A stretch of DNA of 32,628 nt from Pseudomonadota bacterium. GTDB lineage: Bacteria; Pseudomonadota; Gammaproteobacteria; Burkholderiales; Burkholderiaceae_C. The stretch is from contig JAEWPH010000269.1 in the NCBI GenBank assembly GCA_023460715.1, positions 1 to 32,628 of the forward strand. The letters run 5' to 3'. This document shows, piece after piece, positions 15,435-22,626 of the stretch (position 1 is its first letter; every line of letters begins with the position of its first letter). A program made the position numbers and the translations under genes. The notes beneath the pieces were generated by a model, which worked only from the letters and a program-made list of their open reading frames with translations, did no database searches and was not told the DNA's origin.

Positions 15435-16484
15435 TCAGGCCGCCTGCAGCAGGCTGTCCAGCGGCCAGCGCGGCTTCACGTCGAACGCGTAGTCGCGGTT
15501 GGGTTGCTGCTGGCCGGCCTGCAGCCGCATGGCCGCCGCCATGGCGATCATGGCGCCGTTGTCGGTGCACAGGTGCAGCTCGGGGTAGTGCACACGCACC
15601 TGCAAGCGGGCGCAGGCGGCGTCCAGCTGGGCGCGCAGCAGGCGGTTGGCACCCACGCCCCCGGCCACCACCACGCGGCGCAGCCCCGTGTCCTTCAGCG
15701 CCGCCAGCGTCTTCTTGACCAGCACTTCCACGATGGCCGCCTGCGTGCTGGCCGCCAGATCGGCCTTGCGGGCCTCCAGTTCGTCGCCCAGTTTCTTCGC
15801 CTGCGTGAGCACGGCCGTCTTCAGGCCCGCAAAGGAAAAGTCGAGGTTGCCGCTGTGCAGCAAGGGGCGCGGCAGCTTGAACGCGGTCGCATCGCCCTGC
15901 TCCGCCAGCCGCGACAGGGCCGGCCCGCCGGGGTAGCCCAGCCCCATCAGCTTGGCCGACTTGTCGAACGCCTCGCCCGCCGCGTCGTCGATGGTTTCGC
16001 CCAGCAGCGCATATTGGCCGACGCCGTCCACGCGCATGAGCTGCGTGTGTCCGCCAGAGACCAGCAGCGCGACGAAGGGGAACTCAGGCGGGTCCGCACT
16101 CAAAAAGGGCGACAGCAGGTGGCCCTCCAGGTGGTGCACGCCGAGCACGGGGCGGTCCAGCGCCGCGCCCAGGGCGCAGGCCACTCCCGCCCCCACCAAC
16201 AGTGCGCCGGCCAGGCCGGGGCCGCGGGTATAGGCCACCACATCGACATCGCCCAGCGAGCGCCCGGACTCGGCCAGCACTGCCTCGGTCAGGGGGAGCA
16301 CGCGCCGGATGTGGTCGCGGCTGGCCAGCTCAGGCACCACGCCACCGTAGGCCTGGTGCATCTCGATCTGGCTGTGCAGCGCGTGGGCCACCAGTGTCGG
16401 CACGGCCTGCGGCGTGGTGGACTGCACCAGGGCCACGCCGGTTTCGTCGCAGGACGATTCGATTCCGAGGATCAGCAAACTCAT
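15435..16484 (-). CDS. tsaD: tRNA N6-threonylcarbamoyladenosine (t6A37) transferase TsaD
   Basis: This 349-residue enzyme transfers the threonylcarbamoyl group made by TsaC onto A37 of ANN-decoding tRNAs, working with TsaB and TsaE. It begins [16 protein letters not shown], the hallmark N-terminus, and has the metal-binding HLEGH (His118, His122), [32 protein letters not shown] and CTDNGAMIA. The length matches the family. The ATG at 16482-16484 is preferred because family similarity starts there; the open frame extends further upstream. It is convergent with the hsp20-like gene. Confidence 0.97.
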   Translation of the reverse strand: MSLLILGIESSCDETGVALVQSTTPQAVPTLVAHALHSQIEMHQAYGGVVPELASRDHIRRVLPLTEAVLAESGRSLGDVDVVAYTRGPGLAGALLVGAGVACALGAALDRPVLGVHHLEGHLLSPFLSADPPEFPFVALLVSGGHTQLMRVDGVGQYALLGETIDDAAGEAFDKSAKLMGLGYPGGPALSRLAEQGDATAFKLPRPLLHSGNLDFSFAGLKTAVLTQAKKLGDELEARKADLAASTQAAIVEVLVKKTLAALKDTGLRRVVVAGGVGANRLLRAQLDAACARLQVRVHYPELHLCTDNGAMIAMAAAMRLQAGQQQPNRDYAFDVKPRWPLDSLLQAA

Positions 16485-16592
16485 TCCCGGGAGTTTATGC
16501 GGGTGGCGCCCGTCCAGGCCCCCTGGGTGGCAGCAGCCCCGCGACGGGTACAGGCTTGGGCGCCCGGCCGCCCGCACAGCAGCCTGCCGTGC

Positions 16593-17756
16593 CTACCAGC
16601 GGTCGGAGCGCATGCGCAGCTCCCAGTTGCCGCCGCGCAGCCCATACACGCCCACCGCGCCGTAGCGCTGCTCCCCCTTGTCGTCCCAGGTCATGGAACC
16701 GGTCACCGGCGCGTAGCCGTTGAGCTGGTGCAGCGCGGCGGTGATGTCGCCGGGCTGGGCCGAGCCGGCGCGCTTGATGGCGGCAGACAGTACGTACATC
16801 GCGTCGTAACTGTAATGGCCGCCGTAGGCGGGCGGCTTCTTGAAGGCGGCCAGGTACTTCTCCAGAAACTGCCGGCCGGTGACGAACTCGCGCGCCTCCA
16901 GCACGGGCGAGGTGGCATAGATGGCATCCACCATGCCCTGGCCCTTGGCCATGTCCGTGGTCTTGATGGTGTCGCCCCCCAGGATCGACACGCGCGTGTG
17001 GCCGACCTTGCGCAACGCTTCCATCAGGGCCACCACCTGGAAGTCGTTCAGCGTGGTGACGATTACCCCGACCTGCGCGGCCTGCAACGCGGCGGCCAGG
17101 GCGTCGAACTGGGTGGTGCGGTCGTCGAACGACTGGCGCACCTGCACGGTCTTCTTTTCAGCCGCCAACTGCCGGGCGGCGCCGTCCGCCAGGCCCTTGC
17201 CGTAAGGCGTGCCGTCGTCCAGCACGGCATAGCGTTCAGTGGCCAGCTGCGTGGCGGCGAACGAGCCCATGGCTTTCGCCTGCAGCGTGTCGTTGGCCAC
17301 CAGCCGGAACGTGGTGGGCAAACCCAGTTCCGTGAAGCGCGGGTTGGTCGAGATGGCCAGCTGGGCGACCTGCGCCGCACCGTAGATGGGCGCGGCCTCG
17401 ATGCTGACGCCCGAGTTGAGGTGGCCGATGACCGCGACCACGCCGGCATCCACCAACTGCTGCGCTGCGGCCTTGCCCGAGGCTGCATCCGCACGGTCGT
17501 CCTGCGCCACCACTTCCAGCTTGACGCGCTTGCCGTCCACCACGAAGCCGGCCTGGTTCAGCTCGTCCACGGCCAGGGTGACGCCGTTGAGCAGGTCCTG
17601 CCCCAGCGCCGCGAGGTTGCCGGACAGCGGCTGGGCCACGCCGATCTTGAGGGTGTCTGGCACCTTGCTGCATCCGGCCAGCAGTACGGCCACCCCCAGC
17701 GCAGCCAGCACCTGTGCAGCAGTGAGGCAGAACCTGTTCAAGCGTTTGATCGTCAT
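16593..17756 (-). CDS. Branched-chain-amino-acid-type substrate-binding lipoprotein (orphan)
   Basis: This is a 387-residue periplasmic binding protein of the LivJ/LivK class, tethered as a lipoprotein: the signal ends in the lipobox LLAGC (Cys29). The mature part begins LKIGVAQPLSGNLAALGQDL. It continues with GHLNSGVSIEAAPIY, LDDGTPYGKGLADGAA and GGHYSYDAMYVLSAAIKRAG, all typical of the family. The ATG at 17754-17756 has GGAG 5 bases upstream. No permease or ATPase genes adjoin it. It is divergent from the ANTAR regulator, so a nitrogen-related ligand is possible, but that is only context. It is distinct from the other orphan binding protein in the window, which lacks a lipobox. Confidence 0.88.
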   Translation of the reverse strand: MTIKRLNRFCLTAAQVLAALGVAVLLAGCSKVPDTLKIGVAQPLSGNLAALGQDLLNGVTLAVDELNQAGFVVDGKRVKLEVVAQDDRADAASGKAAAQQLVDAGVVAVIGHLNSGVSIEAAPIYGAAQVAQLAISTNPRFTELGLPTTFRLVANDTLQAKAMGSFAATQLATERYAVLDDGTPYGKGLADGAARQLAAEKKTVQVRQSFDDRTTQFDALAAALQAAQVGVIVTTLNDFQVVALMEALRKVGHTRVSILGGDTIKTTDMAKGQGMVDAIYATSPVLEAREFVTGRQFLEKYLAAFKKPPAYGGHYSYDAMYVLSAAIKRAGSAQPGDITAALHQLNGYAPVTGSMTWDDKGEQRYGAVGVYGLRGGNWELRMRSDRW

Positions 17757-17910
17757 CGAAACTCCGTTCCTTTGGGAAATGCGTCCGGGCGGCAAGGGCG
17801 CTGGCGCGGCCCCGGCTTGCAGGCGCCATGCTCAACACACAACTTGAAACGTATTAGCAAGATTCAGCCCAGGAGCGTTCGGTGGTGTGTTTCTTGCTTT
17901 CTTTCGGGGC

Positions 17911-18537
17911 ATGACCGAACCCCTGCGCATCGTGGTGGTGGCCCCCGACCTGGCCCTCACCGACCCGGACGACGAGCACGCCCTGCTGCAGGCAGAGCGT
18001 TCGCGGGCCCTGCGGATCGGACTGCTGGAGAACCACTTCAACCTGATCGCCACGCTGCCGGGCGATGTCTTTCTGGGCGAGCGGCTGGCGCAGTTGCAGC
18101 CGGACCTGGTCATCGTCGACGCCGAGAGCGAGGCGCGCGACGCGCTGGAGCATGTGGTGCTGGCCACCCGCGACGCGCGCCGACCCATCGTGATGTTCAC
18201 GAACGACGAGGACACCTCCCACGTGCGTGACGCCGTGGCCGCGGGCGTGACGGCGTACATCGTCGCGGGACTGGCGCCGCAGCGCATCCGGCCGATCCTG
18301 GAAGTGGCGATGGCGCGCTTCCAGCACGAGCAGTCGCTGCGCGCAGAACTGGCCGATGCGCGCTCCGAGCTCAAGGACCGCAAGACCATCGACCGCGCCA
18401 AGGGCCTGCTGATGCAGCGCCAGGGCCTGACCGAACAGGCGGCCTATGAAAAACTGCGCAAGACGGCCATGGACAAGGGCCTGAAGCTGGTGGACGTGGC
18501 GCAGCGCATGCTGGACGTGGCCGACCTGCTGGGCTGA
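17911..18537 (+). CDS. nasT: ANTAR-domain response regulator, NasT type (RNA-binding antiterminator)
   Basis: This 208-residue protein has a receiver-like domain (about 5-135), a short coiled segment, and a C-terminal ANTAR domain (about 150-206: KDRKTIDRAKGLLMQR then LTEQAAYEKLRKTAM). ANTAR domains bind paired hexaloop RNA hairpins and stop transcription termination; NasT does this for nitrate-assimilation operons. The likely phospho-acceptor Asp70 is present (VIVDAES), but the usual receiver Lys is replaced (AYIVAGL), suggesting atypical control. The stretch after the first strand is longer than I expect for NasT. Matching RNA hairpins lie upstream of the next operon. No nasS sensor gene is adjacent. 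I start at the ATG at 17911; a GTG at 17887 is possible. Confidence 0.88.
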   Translation: MTEPLRIVVVAPDLALTDPDDEHALLQAERSRALRIGLLENHFNLIATLPGDVFLGERLAQLQPDLVIVDAESEARDALEHVVLATRDARRPIVMFTNDEDTSHVRDAVAAGVTAYIVAGLAPQRIRPILEVAMARFQHEQSLRAELADARSELKDRKTIDRAKGLLMQRQGLTEQAAYEKLRKTAMDKGLKLVDVAQRMLDVADLLG

Positions 18538-18557
18538 GCCTGCGCACCGACCGCGCT

Positions 18558-18580
18558 GCACCATGGTGCGGCGCACCATG
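18558..18580. promoter_or_regulatory. Palindromic cluster of GCACC/GGTGC half-sites
   Basis: GCACCATG occurs twice, 15 bases apart, with GGTGC between, forming the palindrome ATGGTGCGGCGCACCAT (18563-18579). Half-sites match those of NtrC, but the spacing is not the standard one. It may be an accessory activator site. Confidence 0.35.
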
Positions 18581-18600
18581 TCCGCGCCACCGCTCTGGCA

Positions 18601-18621
18601 GGCGCACAACGCGGGTGCGCC
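18601..18621. promoter_or_regulatory. NtrC-type activator site
   Basis: A 21-base inverted repeat has perfect 7-base arms, GGCGCAC and GTGCGCC, around a 7-base centre. This matches the GCAC-N7-GTGC core of NtrC sites. Its centre is about 170 bases before the predicted sigma54 start site, a normal distance for an enhancer. Confidence 0.6.
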
Positions 18622-18699
18622 GGCCCGCCGGTGCCAGGCTCTCGCCATGCACGCAGCGCCCGCCGGCCGGATAGTGATCCAAACAGCCCGCGACGCCCG

Positions 18700-18735
18700 A
18701 ATCACAAGCGCCTGCAGCTATTATTTCAATAGCAT
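18700..18735 (-). repeat. Dispersed short repeat, copy C
   Basis: It contains CAAGCGCCTGC followed by GCTAT-tatttca-ATAGC, nearly the same as copy A and in the same orientation. It lies between the NtrC-type site and the sigma54 promoter, giving an AT-rich patch there. Confidence 0.7.
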
Positions 18736-18754
18736 TTAGCAAGCCAGCACAAGC

Positions 18755-18771
18755 TGGCACACCGCTTGCAT
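18755..18771 (+). promoter_or_regulatory. Sigma54 promoter of the nitrate-transport operon
   Basis: TGGCAC-N5-TTGCAT matches the sigma54 consensus, with GG (18756-18757) and GC (18768-18769) exactly 12 bases apart. The predicted start site is near 18781, giving a leader of about 165 bases before the first gene. Confidence 0.85.
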
Positions 18772-18804
18772 CAGGGCTGGCAGACCCTCAGGGGTCGGCG
18801 GTGT

Positions 18805-18851
18805 GCCCTCTTCAACGACGAAGCGGGCCATCCCCCAGGACAAAGGCGTCC
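18805..18851 (+). promoter_or_regulatory. ANTAR-target RNA element: two hexaloop hairpins
   Basis: The first hairpin pairs 18805-18808 with 18825-18828 and CTTC (18810-18813) with GAAG (18820-18823), with one mismatch, and has the loop AACGAC. After 9 bases the second pairs GGAC (18838-18841) with GTCC (18848-18851), with the loop AAAGGC. Both loops have six bases with A at position 1 and G at position 4, the known ANTAR recognition rule. The second hairpin includes the whole 5' arm of the following terminator, so the two structures exclude each other. Confidence 0.82.
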
Positions 18852-18909
18852 CCACCCGTGCCAGGCAGCAGCCCGCTGTTGCCAGCCCGGCGTGAGGACG
18901 CCTTTTTTT
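18842..18909 (+). terminator. Leader terminator (attenuator) before nrtA
   Basis: A 10-base-pair stem (18842-18851 with 18896-18905) encloses a second hairpin (GGCAGCAG-CCCG-CTGTTGCC, 18864-18883). It leads into a run of seven T at 18903-18909. It lies 37 bases before nrtA, so it must be overcome for the operon to be expressed. Confidence 0.88.
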
Positions 18910-18945
18910 GTTTGTCGTTTCCCTCTCCTGTTTCGAGGACGCCCC

Positions 18946-20190
18946 ATGACCGATCTGTTGAAAACCAGCCTCAACCGCCGCACCGTGCTCCAGGCCGCCG
19001 GCGTCGGTGCCGTCGGCATCAGCCCGGCACTGCGCGCTCTGGTCCATGCCCAGGGATCCGACGCGCCCGAGAAGAAGGAAGTCAAGATCGGCTTCATTCC
19101 GCTGACCGACTGCGCCAGCGTGGTGATGGCCTCGGTGCTGGGCATCGACCAGAAGTACGGCGTGAAGATCATTCCCAGCAAGGAAGCGAGCTGGGCCGGC
19201 GTGCGCGACAAGCTGGTCAACGGCGAGCTGGACTTCGCCCACGTGCTCTACGGCCTGGTGTACGGCGTGCACCTGGGCGTGGGCGGTCCCAAGAAGGACA
19301 TGGCCGTGCTGATGAACCTGAACCAGAACGGCCAGGCCATCTCGCTGAGCAAGAAGCTGGCGGACAAGGGCGCCATCAACGGCCCCACGCTCGCCAAGCT
19401 GATGGCCACTGAGAAGCGGGAATACACCTTCGCCCAGACCTTCCCCACCGGCACGCACGCCATGTGGCTCTATTACTGGCTGGCCGCCAACGGGATCGAT
19501 CCGATGAAGGACGCCAAGGTCATCACGGTGCCGCCGCCGCAGATGGTCGCCAACATGCGCGTGGGCAACATGGACGGCTTCTGCGTGGGCGAGCCTTGGA
19601 ACCACCGCGCCATCATGGACGGCATCGGCATCACGGCCACCACCACCCAGGCGATCTGGAAGGACCACCCCGAGAAGGTGCTGGGCACCACGTCCGAGTT
19701 CGTGCAGAAGTACCCCAACACGGCCCGCGCCGTGACCGCCGCCATCCTGGAAGCCGGCCGCTGGATCGACGAAGGCCTGGCCAACAAGAGCAAGATGGCC
19801 GAAACCATCGCCGGCAAGGCCTACGTGAACACCAGCGTGGACGCGATCAACCAGCGCATCCTGGGCCGCTACCAGGACGGCCTGGGCAAGACCTGGGACG
19901 ACCCCGACCACATGAAGTTCTACAACGGCGGCGCGGCCAACTTCCCGTACCTGTCCGACGGCATGTGGTTCCTGACCCAGCACAAGCGCTGGGGCCTGCT
20001 CAAGGACCACCCCGACTACCTGGGCGTGGCCAAGTCCATCAACCGCATCGACCTGTACAAGCAGGCCGCCACCGCCGCCAAGGTGCCGTTGCCGTCCAGC
20101 GAAATGCGCACCGCCAAGCTGGTGGACGGCGTGGTGTGGGACGGCAAGGAGCCGAAGAAGTACGCCGACGGCTTCAAGGTGAAGGCCTGA
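18946..20190 (+). CDS. nrtA: Nitrate/nitrite-type ABC transporter substrate-binding protein (NrtA/CmpA family)
   Basis: This 414-residue periplasmic binding protein captures nitrate or nitrite (bicarbonate in some relatives). The N-terminus has a twin-arginine-like signal: NRRTVLQ (Arg11-Arg12) followed by a hydrophobic stretch and an Ala-Leu-Val-His-Ala-Gln cleavage region, so export by Tat is likely. The mature part begins VKIGFIPLTDCASVVMAS and continues with LDFAHVLYGLVYGVHLG, VPPPQMVANMRVGNMDGFCV and GEPWN, all NrtA/CmpA family features. I chose the ATG at 18946 because GAGG lies 7 bases upstream; the frame is open to 18766, but that covers the leader RNA. It heads a three-gene operon under a sigma54 promoter and an ANTAR attenuator. 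Confidence 0.93.
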   Translation: MTDLLKTSLNRRTVLQAAGVGAVGISPALRALVHAQGSDAPEKKEVKIGFIPLTDCASVVMASVLGIDQKYGVKIIPSKEASWAGVRDKLVNGELDFAHVLYGLVYGVHLGVGGPKKDMAVLMNLNQNGQAISLSKKLADKGAINGPTLAKLMATEKREYTFAQTFPTGTHAMWLYYWLAANGIDPMKDAKVITVPPPQMVANMRVGNMDGFCVGEPWNHRAIMDGIGITATTTQAIWKDHPEKVLGTTSEFVQKYPNTARAVTAAILEAGRWIDEGLANKSKMAETIAGKAYVNTSVDAINQRILGRYQDGLGKTWDDPDHMKFYNGGAANFPYLSDGMWFLTQHKRWGLLKDHPDYLGVAKSINRIDLYKQAATAAKVPLPSSEMRTAKLVDGVVWDGKEPKKYADGFKVKA

Positions 20191-20253
20191 CGCCCCCTGC
20201 CGACTCCGCCCCGCGCCCCCACCGCCCTCTTGCCAACGCACCCGGAGCCCACC

Positions 20254-21219
20254 ATGGTCAGTGCCGTCTTCCATTCGCCCCGCGACCCCGCGCCTGCGGC
20301 CGCAGCCCCCGCTGCAACGGCCGCAGCGCCCGCTATCGCAAACATAGCTTCCAGCGCTTATCCAGCAAGCGCCAAAGGCCAAAATGACTCTCAGTTTTCG
20401 GTCACTCCCTCCAAGCCGCCGCGCGACTGGGCCGCGCTCTCGCGCAGCTTCTGGCTGGCCGTGCTGCCGCCGCTGTGCGGTCTGGGCCTGCTGATCGGCG
20501 TGTGGGCCATCGTCTCGGCCACCACCGGCCAGAGCATTCCCGGCCCGGTCGAGACCTGGGCGCAGGCCGTGGAGATCTTCAGCAACCCGTTCTACCGCAA
20601 CGGCCCCAACGACCAGGGCGTGGGCTGGAACGTGCTCATGAGCCTGGAGCGCGTGGCCGTGGGCTTCGGGCTGGCGGCAGTGGTGGGCATTCCGGCGGGC
20701 TTCGTGATCGGCCGGTTCGCCTTCCTGTCGCGCATGTTCAACCCGCTCATCAGCCTGCTGCGCCCCGTGTCGCCGCTGGCCTGGCTGCCCATCGGCCTGC
20801 TGGTGTTCAAGGGCGCCAACCCGGCCGCCATCTGGACCATCTTCATCTGTTCGATCTGGCCCATGGTCATCAACACGGCGGTGGGCGTGCAGCGCGTGCC
20901 GCAGGACTACATGAACGTGGCCCGCGTGCTCAACCTCTCCGAATGGAAGATCGCCACCACCATCCTGTTCCCCGCCGTGCTGCCCTACATGCTGACCGGC
21001 GTGCGCCTGGCCGTGGGCACGGCATGGCTGGTGATCGTGGCGGCCGAGATGCTGACCGGCGGCGTGGGCATCGGCTTCTGGGTGTGGGACGAGTGGAACA
21101 ACCTCAACGTCAAGAACATCCTGATCGCGATCTTCGTCATCGGCATCGTCGGGCTGCTGCTCGAATGGGCCCTCGTCAAGCTGGCCACGGCCTTCACGTT
21201 CGAAGAGGTGAAATCATGA
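20254..21219 (+). CDS. nrtB: Nitrate/nitrite-type ABC transporter permease
   Basis: This 321-residue inner-membrane permease belongs to the NrtB/CmpB/SsuC family. About six helices begin near residue 65. The cytoplasmic coupling loop is clear (NVARVLNLSEWKIATTILFP then AVLPYMLTGVRLAVG), equivalent to the EAA loop that contacts the ATPase. The first 60 residues are an Ala/Pro-rich extension outside the family core, and residues about 26-47 of it are encoded by repeat copy D. The ATG at 20254 has GGAG 6 bases upstream, so the extension is probably translated. It follows nrtA by 63 bases and overlaps the ATPase gene by 4 bases (ATGA). Confidence 0.92.
   Translation: MVSAVFHSPRDPAPAAAAPAATAAAPAIANIASSAYPASAKGQNDSQFSVTPSKPPRDWAALSRSFWLAVLPPLCGLGLLIGVWAIVSATTGQSIPGPVETWAQAVEIFSNPFYRNGPNDQGVGWNVLMSLERVAVGFGLAAVVGIPAGFVIGRFAFLSRMFNPLISLLRPVSPLAWLPIGLLVFKGANPAAIWTIFICSIWPMVINTAVGVQRVPQDYMNVARVLNLSEWKIATTILFPAVLPYMLTGVRLAVGTAWLVIVAAEMLTGGVGIGFWVWDEWNNLNVKNILIAIFVIGIVGLLLEWALVKLATAFTFEEVKS
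20331..20393 (+). repeat. Dispersed short repeat, copy D, inside nrtB
   Basis: GCTAT-n7-ATAGC is followed by CAGCGCTTATCC and AAGCGCC, then GGCCAAAATG. It lies inside the N-terminal coding part of the permease, in the same orientation and reading frame as copy B in mltB. It appears to be the most complete copy in the window. Confidence 0.7.
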
Positions 21220-22022
21220 GCACTGCACCCAAGTTCATCGAAGTCCAGGGCGTCGCCCAGACCTTCAAGACCACCAAGGGCCTGTTTCCCGCCCTGCGCG
21301 ACATCCACCTCACCATCGCCAAGGGTGAGTTCGTGGCCCTCATCGGCCACTCGGGCTGCGGCAAGAGCACGCTGCTGAACCTGATCGCCGGGCTCACGGC
21401 ACCCACCTCGGGCGTGCTGATCTGCGCCAACAAGGAGATCACCGGCCCCGGGCCGGAGCGCGCGGTGGTCTTCCAGAACCACTCGCTGCTGCCCTGGCTC
21501 ACCTGTTTCGACAACGTGTACCTGGCCGTGGAACGCGTCTTCGGCCGGCGCGAAACCAAGCCCCAGCTGCGCACGCGCACCGACGCAGCCCTGGCCCTGG
21601 TCGGCCTCACCCACGCCGCGCAGAAGCGCCCCGGCGAGATCTCGGGCGGCATGAAGCAGCGGGTGGGCATCGCCCGCGCCCTGTCGATGGAACCGCAGGT
21701 GCTGCTCATGGACGAGCCCTTCGGCGCGCTGGATGCCCTCACCCGCGCCAAGCTGCAGGACGAGCTGCTGGAGATCGTTGCGCGCACGCAAAGCACCGTG
21801 GTGATGGTCACGCACGATGTGGACGAGGCAGTGCTGCTGTCCGACAAGATCGTGATGCTGACCAACGGCCCCGCCGCCACCATCGGCGAGGTCCTGGATG
21901 TCGGCATTGCCCGCCCGCGCAACCGCGTGCAGCTGGCCGAAGACCCGCGCTACCTGCAGTGCCGCAAGGCCGTGATCGACTTCCTGTACACGCGCCAGGG
22001 GCACGTCGAGAAAGCCGCCTGA
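21216..22022 (+). CDS. nrtC: Nitrate/nitrite-type ABC transporter ATP-binding protein
   Basis: This 268-residue cytoplasmic ATPase powers the nrtAB transporter. The Walker A is GHSGCGKST, the Q-loop region VVFQNHSLLPW, the signature ISGGMKQR (in place of LSGGQ), the Walker B VLLMDEPFGALDA and the H-loop VTHDVDEA. It is of single-domain NrtD/SsuB type, without the extra binding-protein domain of cyanobacterial NrtC, so the gene letter follows position rather than that fusion. The ATG overlaps the permease stop (ATGA), with GAGGTG 6 bases upstream. No nitrate or nitrite reductase genes follow in the window. A GC-rich hairpin without a T-tract (CCCCGG-CCTG-CCGGGG, 22101-22116) lies after the stop. 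Confidence 0.93.
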   Translation: MSTAPKFIEVQGVAQTFKTTKGLFPALRDIHLTIAKGEFVALIGHSGCGKSTLLNLIAGLTAPTSGVLICANKEITGPGPERAVVFQNHSLLPWLTCFDNVYLAVERVFGRRETKPQLRTRTDAALALVGLTHAAQKRPGEISGGMKQRVGIARALSMEPQVLLMDEPFGALDALTRAKLQDELLEIVARTQSTVVMVTHDVDEAVLLSDKIVMLTNGPAATIGEVLDVGIARPRNRVQLAEDPRYLQCRKAVIDFLYTRQGHVEKAA

Positions 22023-22185
22023 CCCCGCTGCGCCTGGGCGGATGGCGGCACGGCAGGGCCCGCATCAAGCCCCAAGCCAGCGGCGCACGCCCTTCCCATC
22101 CCCCGGCCTGCCGGGGCCGCTCGGCGTCGGGGCTTCGTCAAGGGTCGTGAAGGGCCGTGAAAGGGAGCAGCGGGTCAGCGCCCTC

Positions 22186-22626
22186 TCACCGGCCGCCGCC
22201 CGTGATGTACTGCTCCATCTGTTCGATGATGAACTGCTGCTCCGACATGATGTTCTTCACCAGGTCGCCGATGGACAGCAGCCCCACGAGCTGGCCGTCC
22301 TCGACCACCGGCAGGTGGCGCAGGCGGTTCTCGGTCATCAGTGCCATGCACTGCTCGCTGCTCTGCGCAGGCCGCACGAAGCGCACGGCGCGCGTCATCA
22401 CGTCGCCCACCGGCGTATCGCCCGACGAACGACCCTGCAGCGCCACCTTACGGGCATAGTCGCGCTCGGTGAAGATGCCGGCGATCTGGTCGCCCTGCAG
22501 CACGAGCAGCGCGCCGATGCCCTTATCGGCCATCAGCCGCAAGGCCGTCAGCACGGTGTCCTGCGGCCCCACGGAAAAGACCTGCGCATGGGGTTTGGTC
22601 TTGAGAATCTCGGCAACTGTGGTCAT
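22186..22626 (-). CDS. Tandem CBS-domain protein
   Basis: This 146-residue protein consists almost entirely of two CBS domains (about 12-66 and 76-135): VLTALRLMADKGIGALLVL with FTERDYARKV, then VGDVMTRAVRFVRPAQS with RHLPVVEDGQLVGLLSIGDL. CBS pairs bind adenosyl ligands such as AMP, ATP or SAM and act as energy or redox sensors. With no enzyme domain attached, the partner is unknown. GGAGG lies 5 bases before the ATG, a strong start. It runs in the same direction as the upstream chemoreceptor but 330 bases apart, so it is probably a separate transcript. Confidence 0.9.
   Translation of the reverse strand: MTTVAEILKTKPHAQVFSVGPQDTVLTALRLMADKGIGALLVLQGDQIAGIFTERDYARKVALQGRSSGDTPVGDVMTRAVRFVRPAQSSEQCMALMTENRLRHLPVVEDGQLVGLLSIGDLVKNIMSEQQFIIEQMEQYITGGGR

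Noticed and set aside
18783..18796. GACCC-TCAG-GGGTC as a third ANTAR hairpin
   Set aside because: The stem closes on a four-base loop, and opening it to six bases gives CTCAGG without A1 and G4. It may only stabilise the transcript 5' end.
18766..18945. A 60-residue upstream extension of nrtA in frame
   Set aside because: It covers the leader RNA, the terminator and the ribosome site, and its residues do not look like the family. The ATG at 18946 has a good ribosome site.
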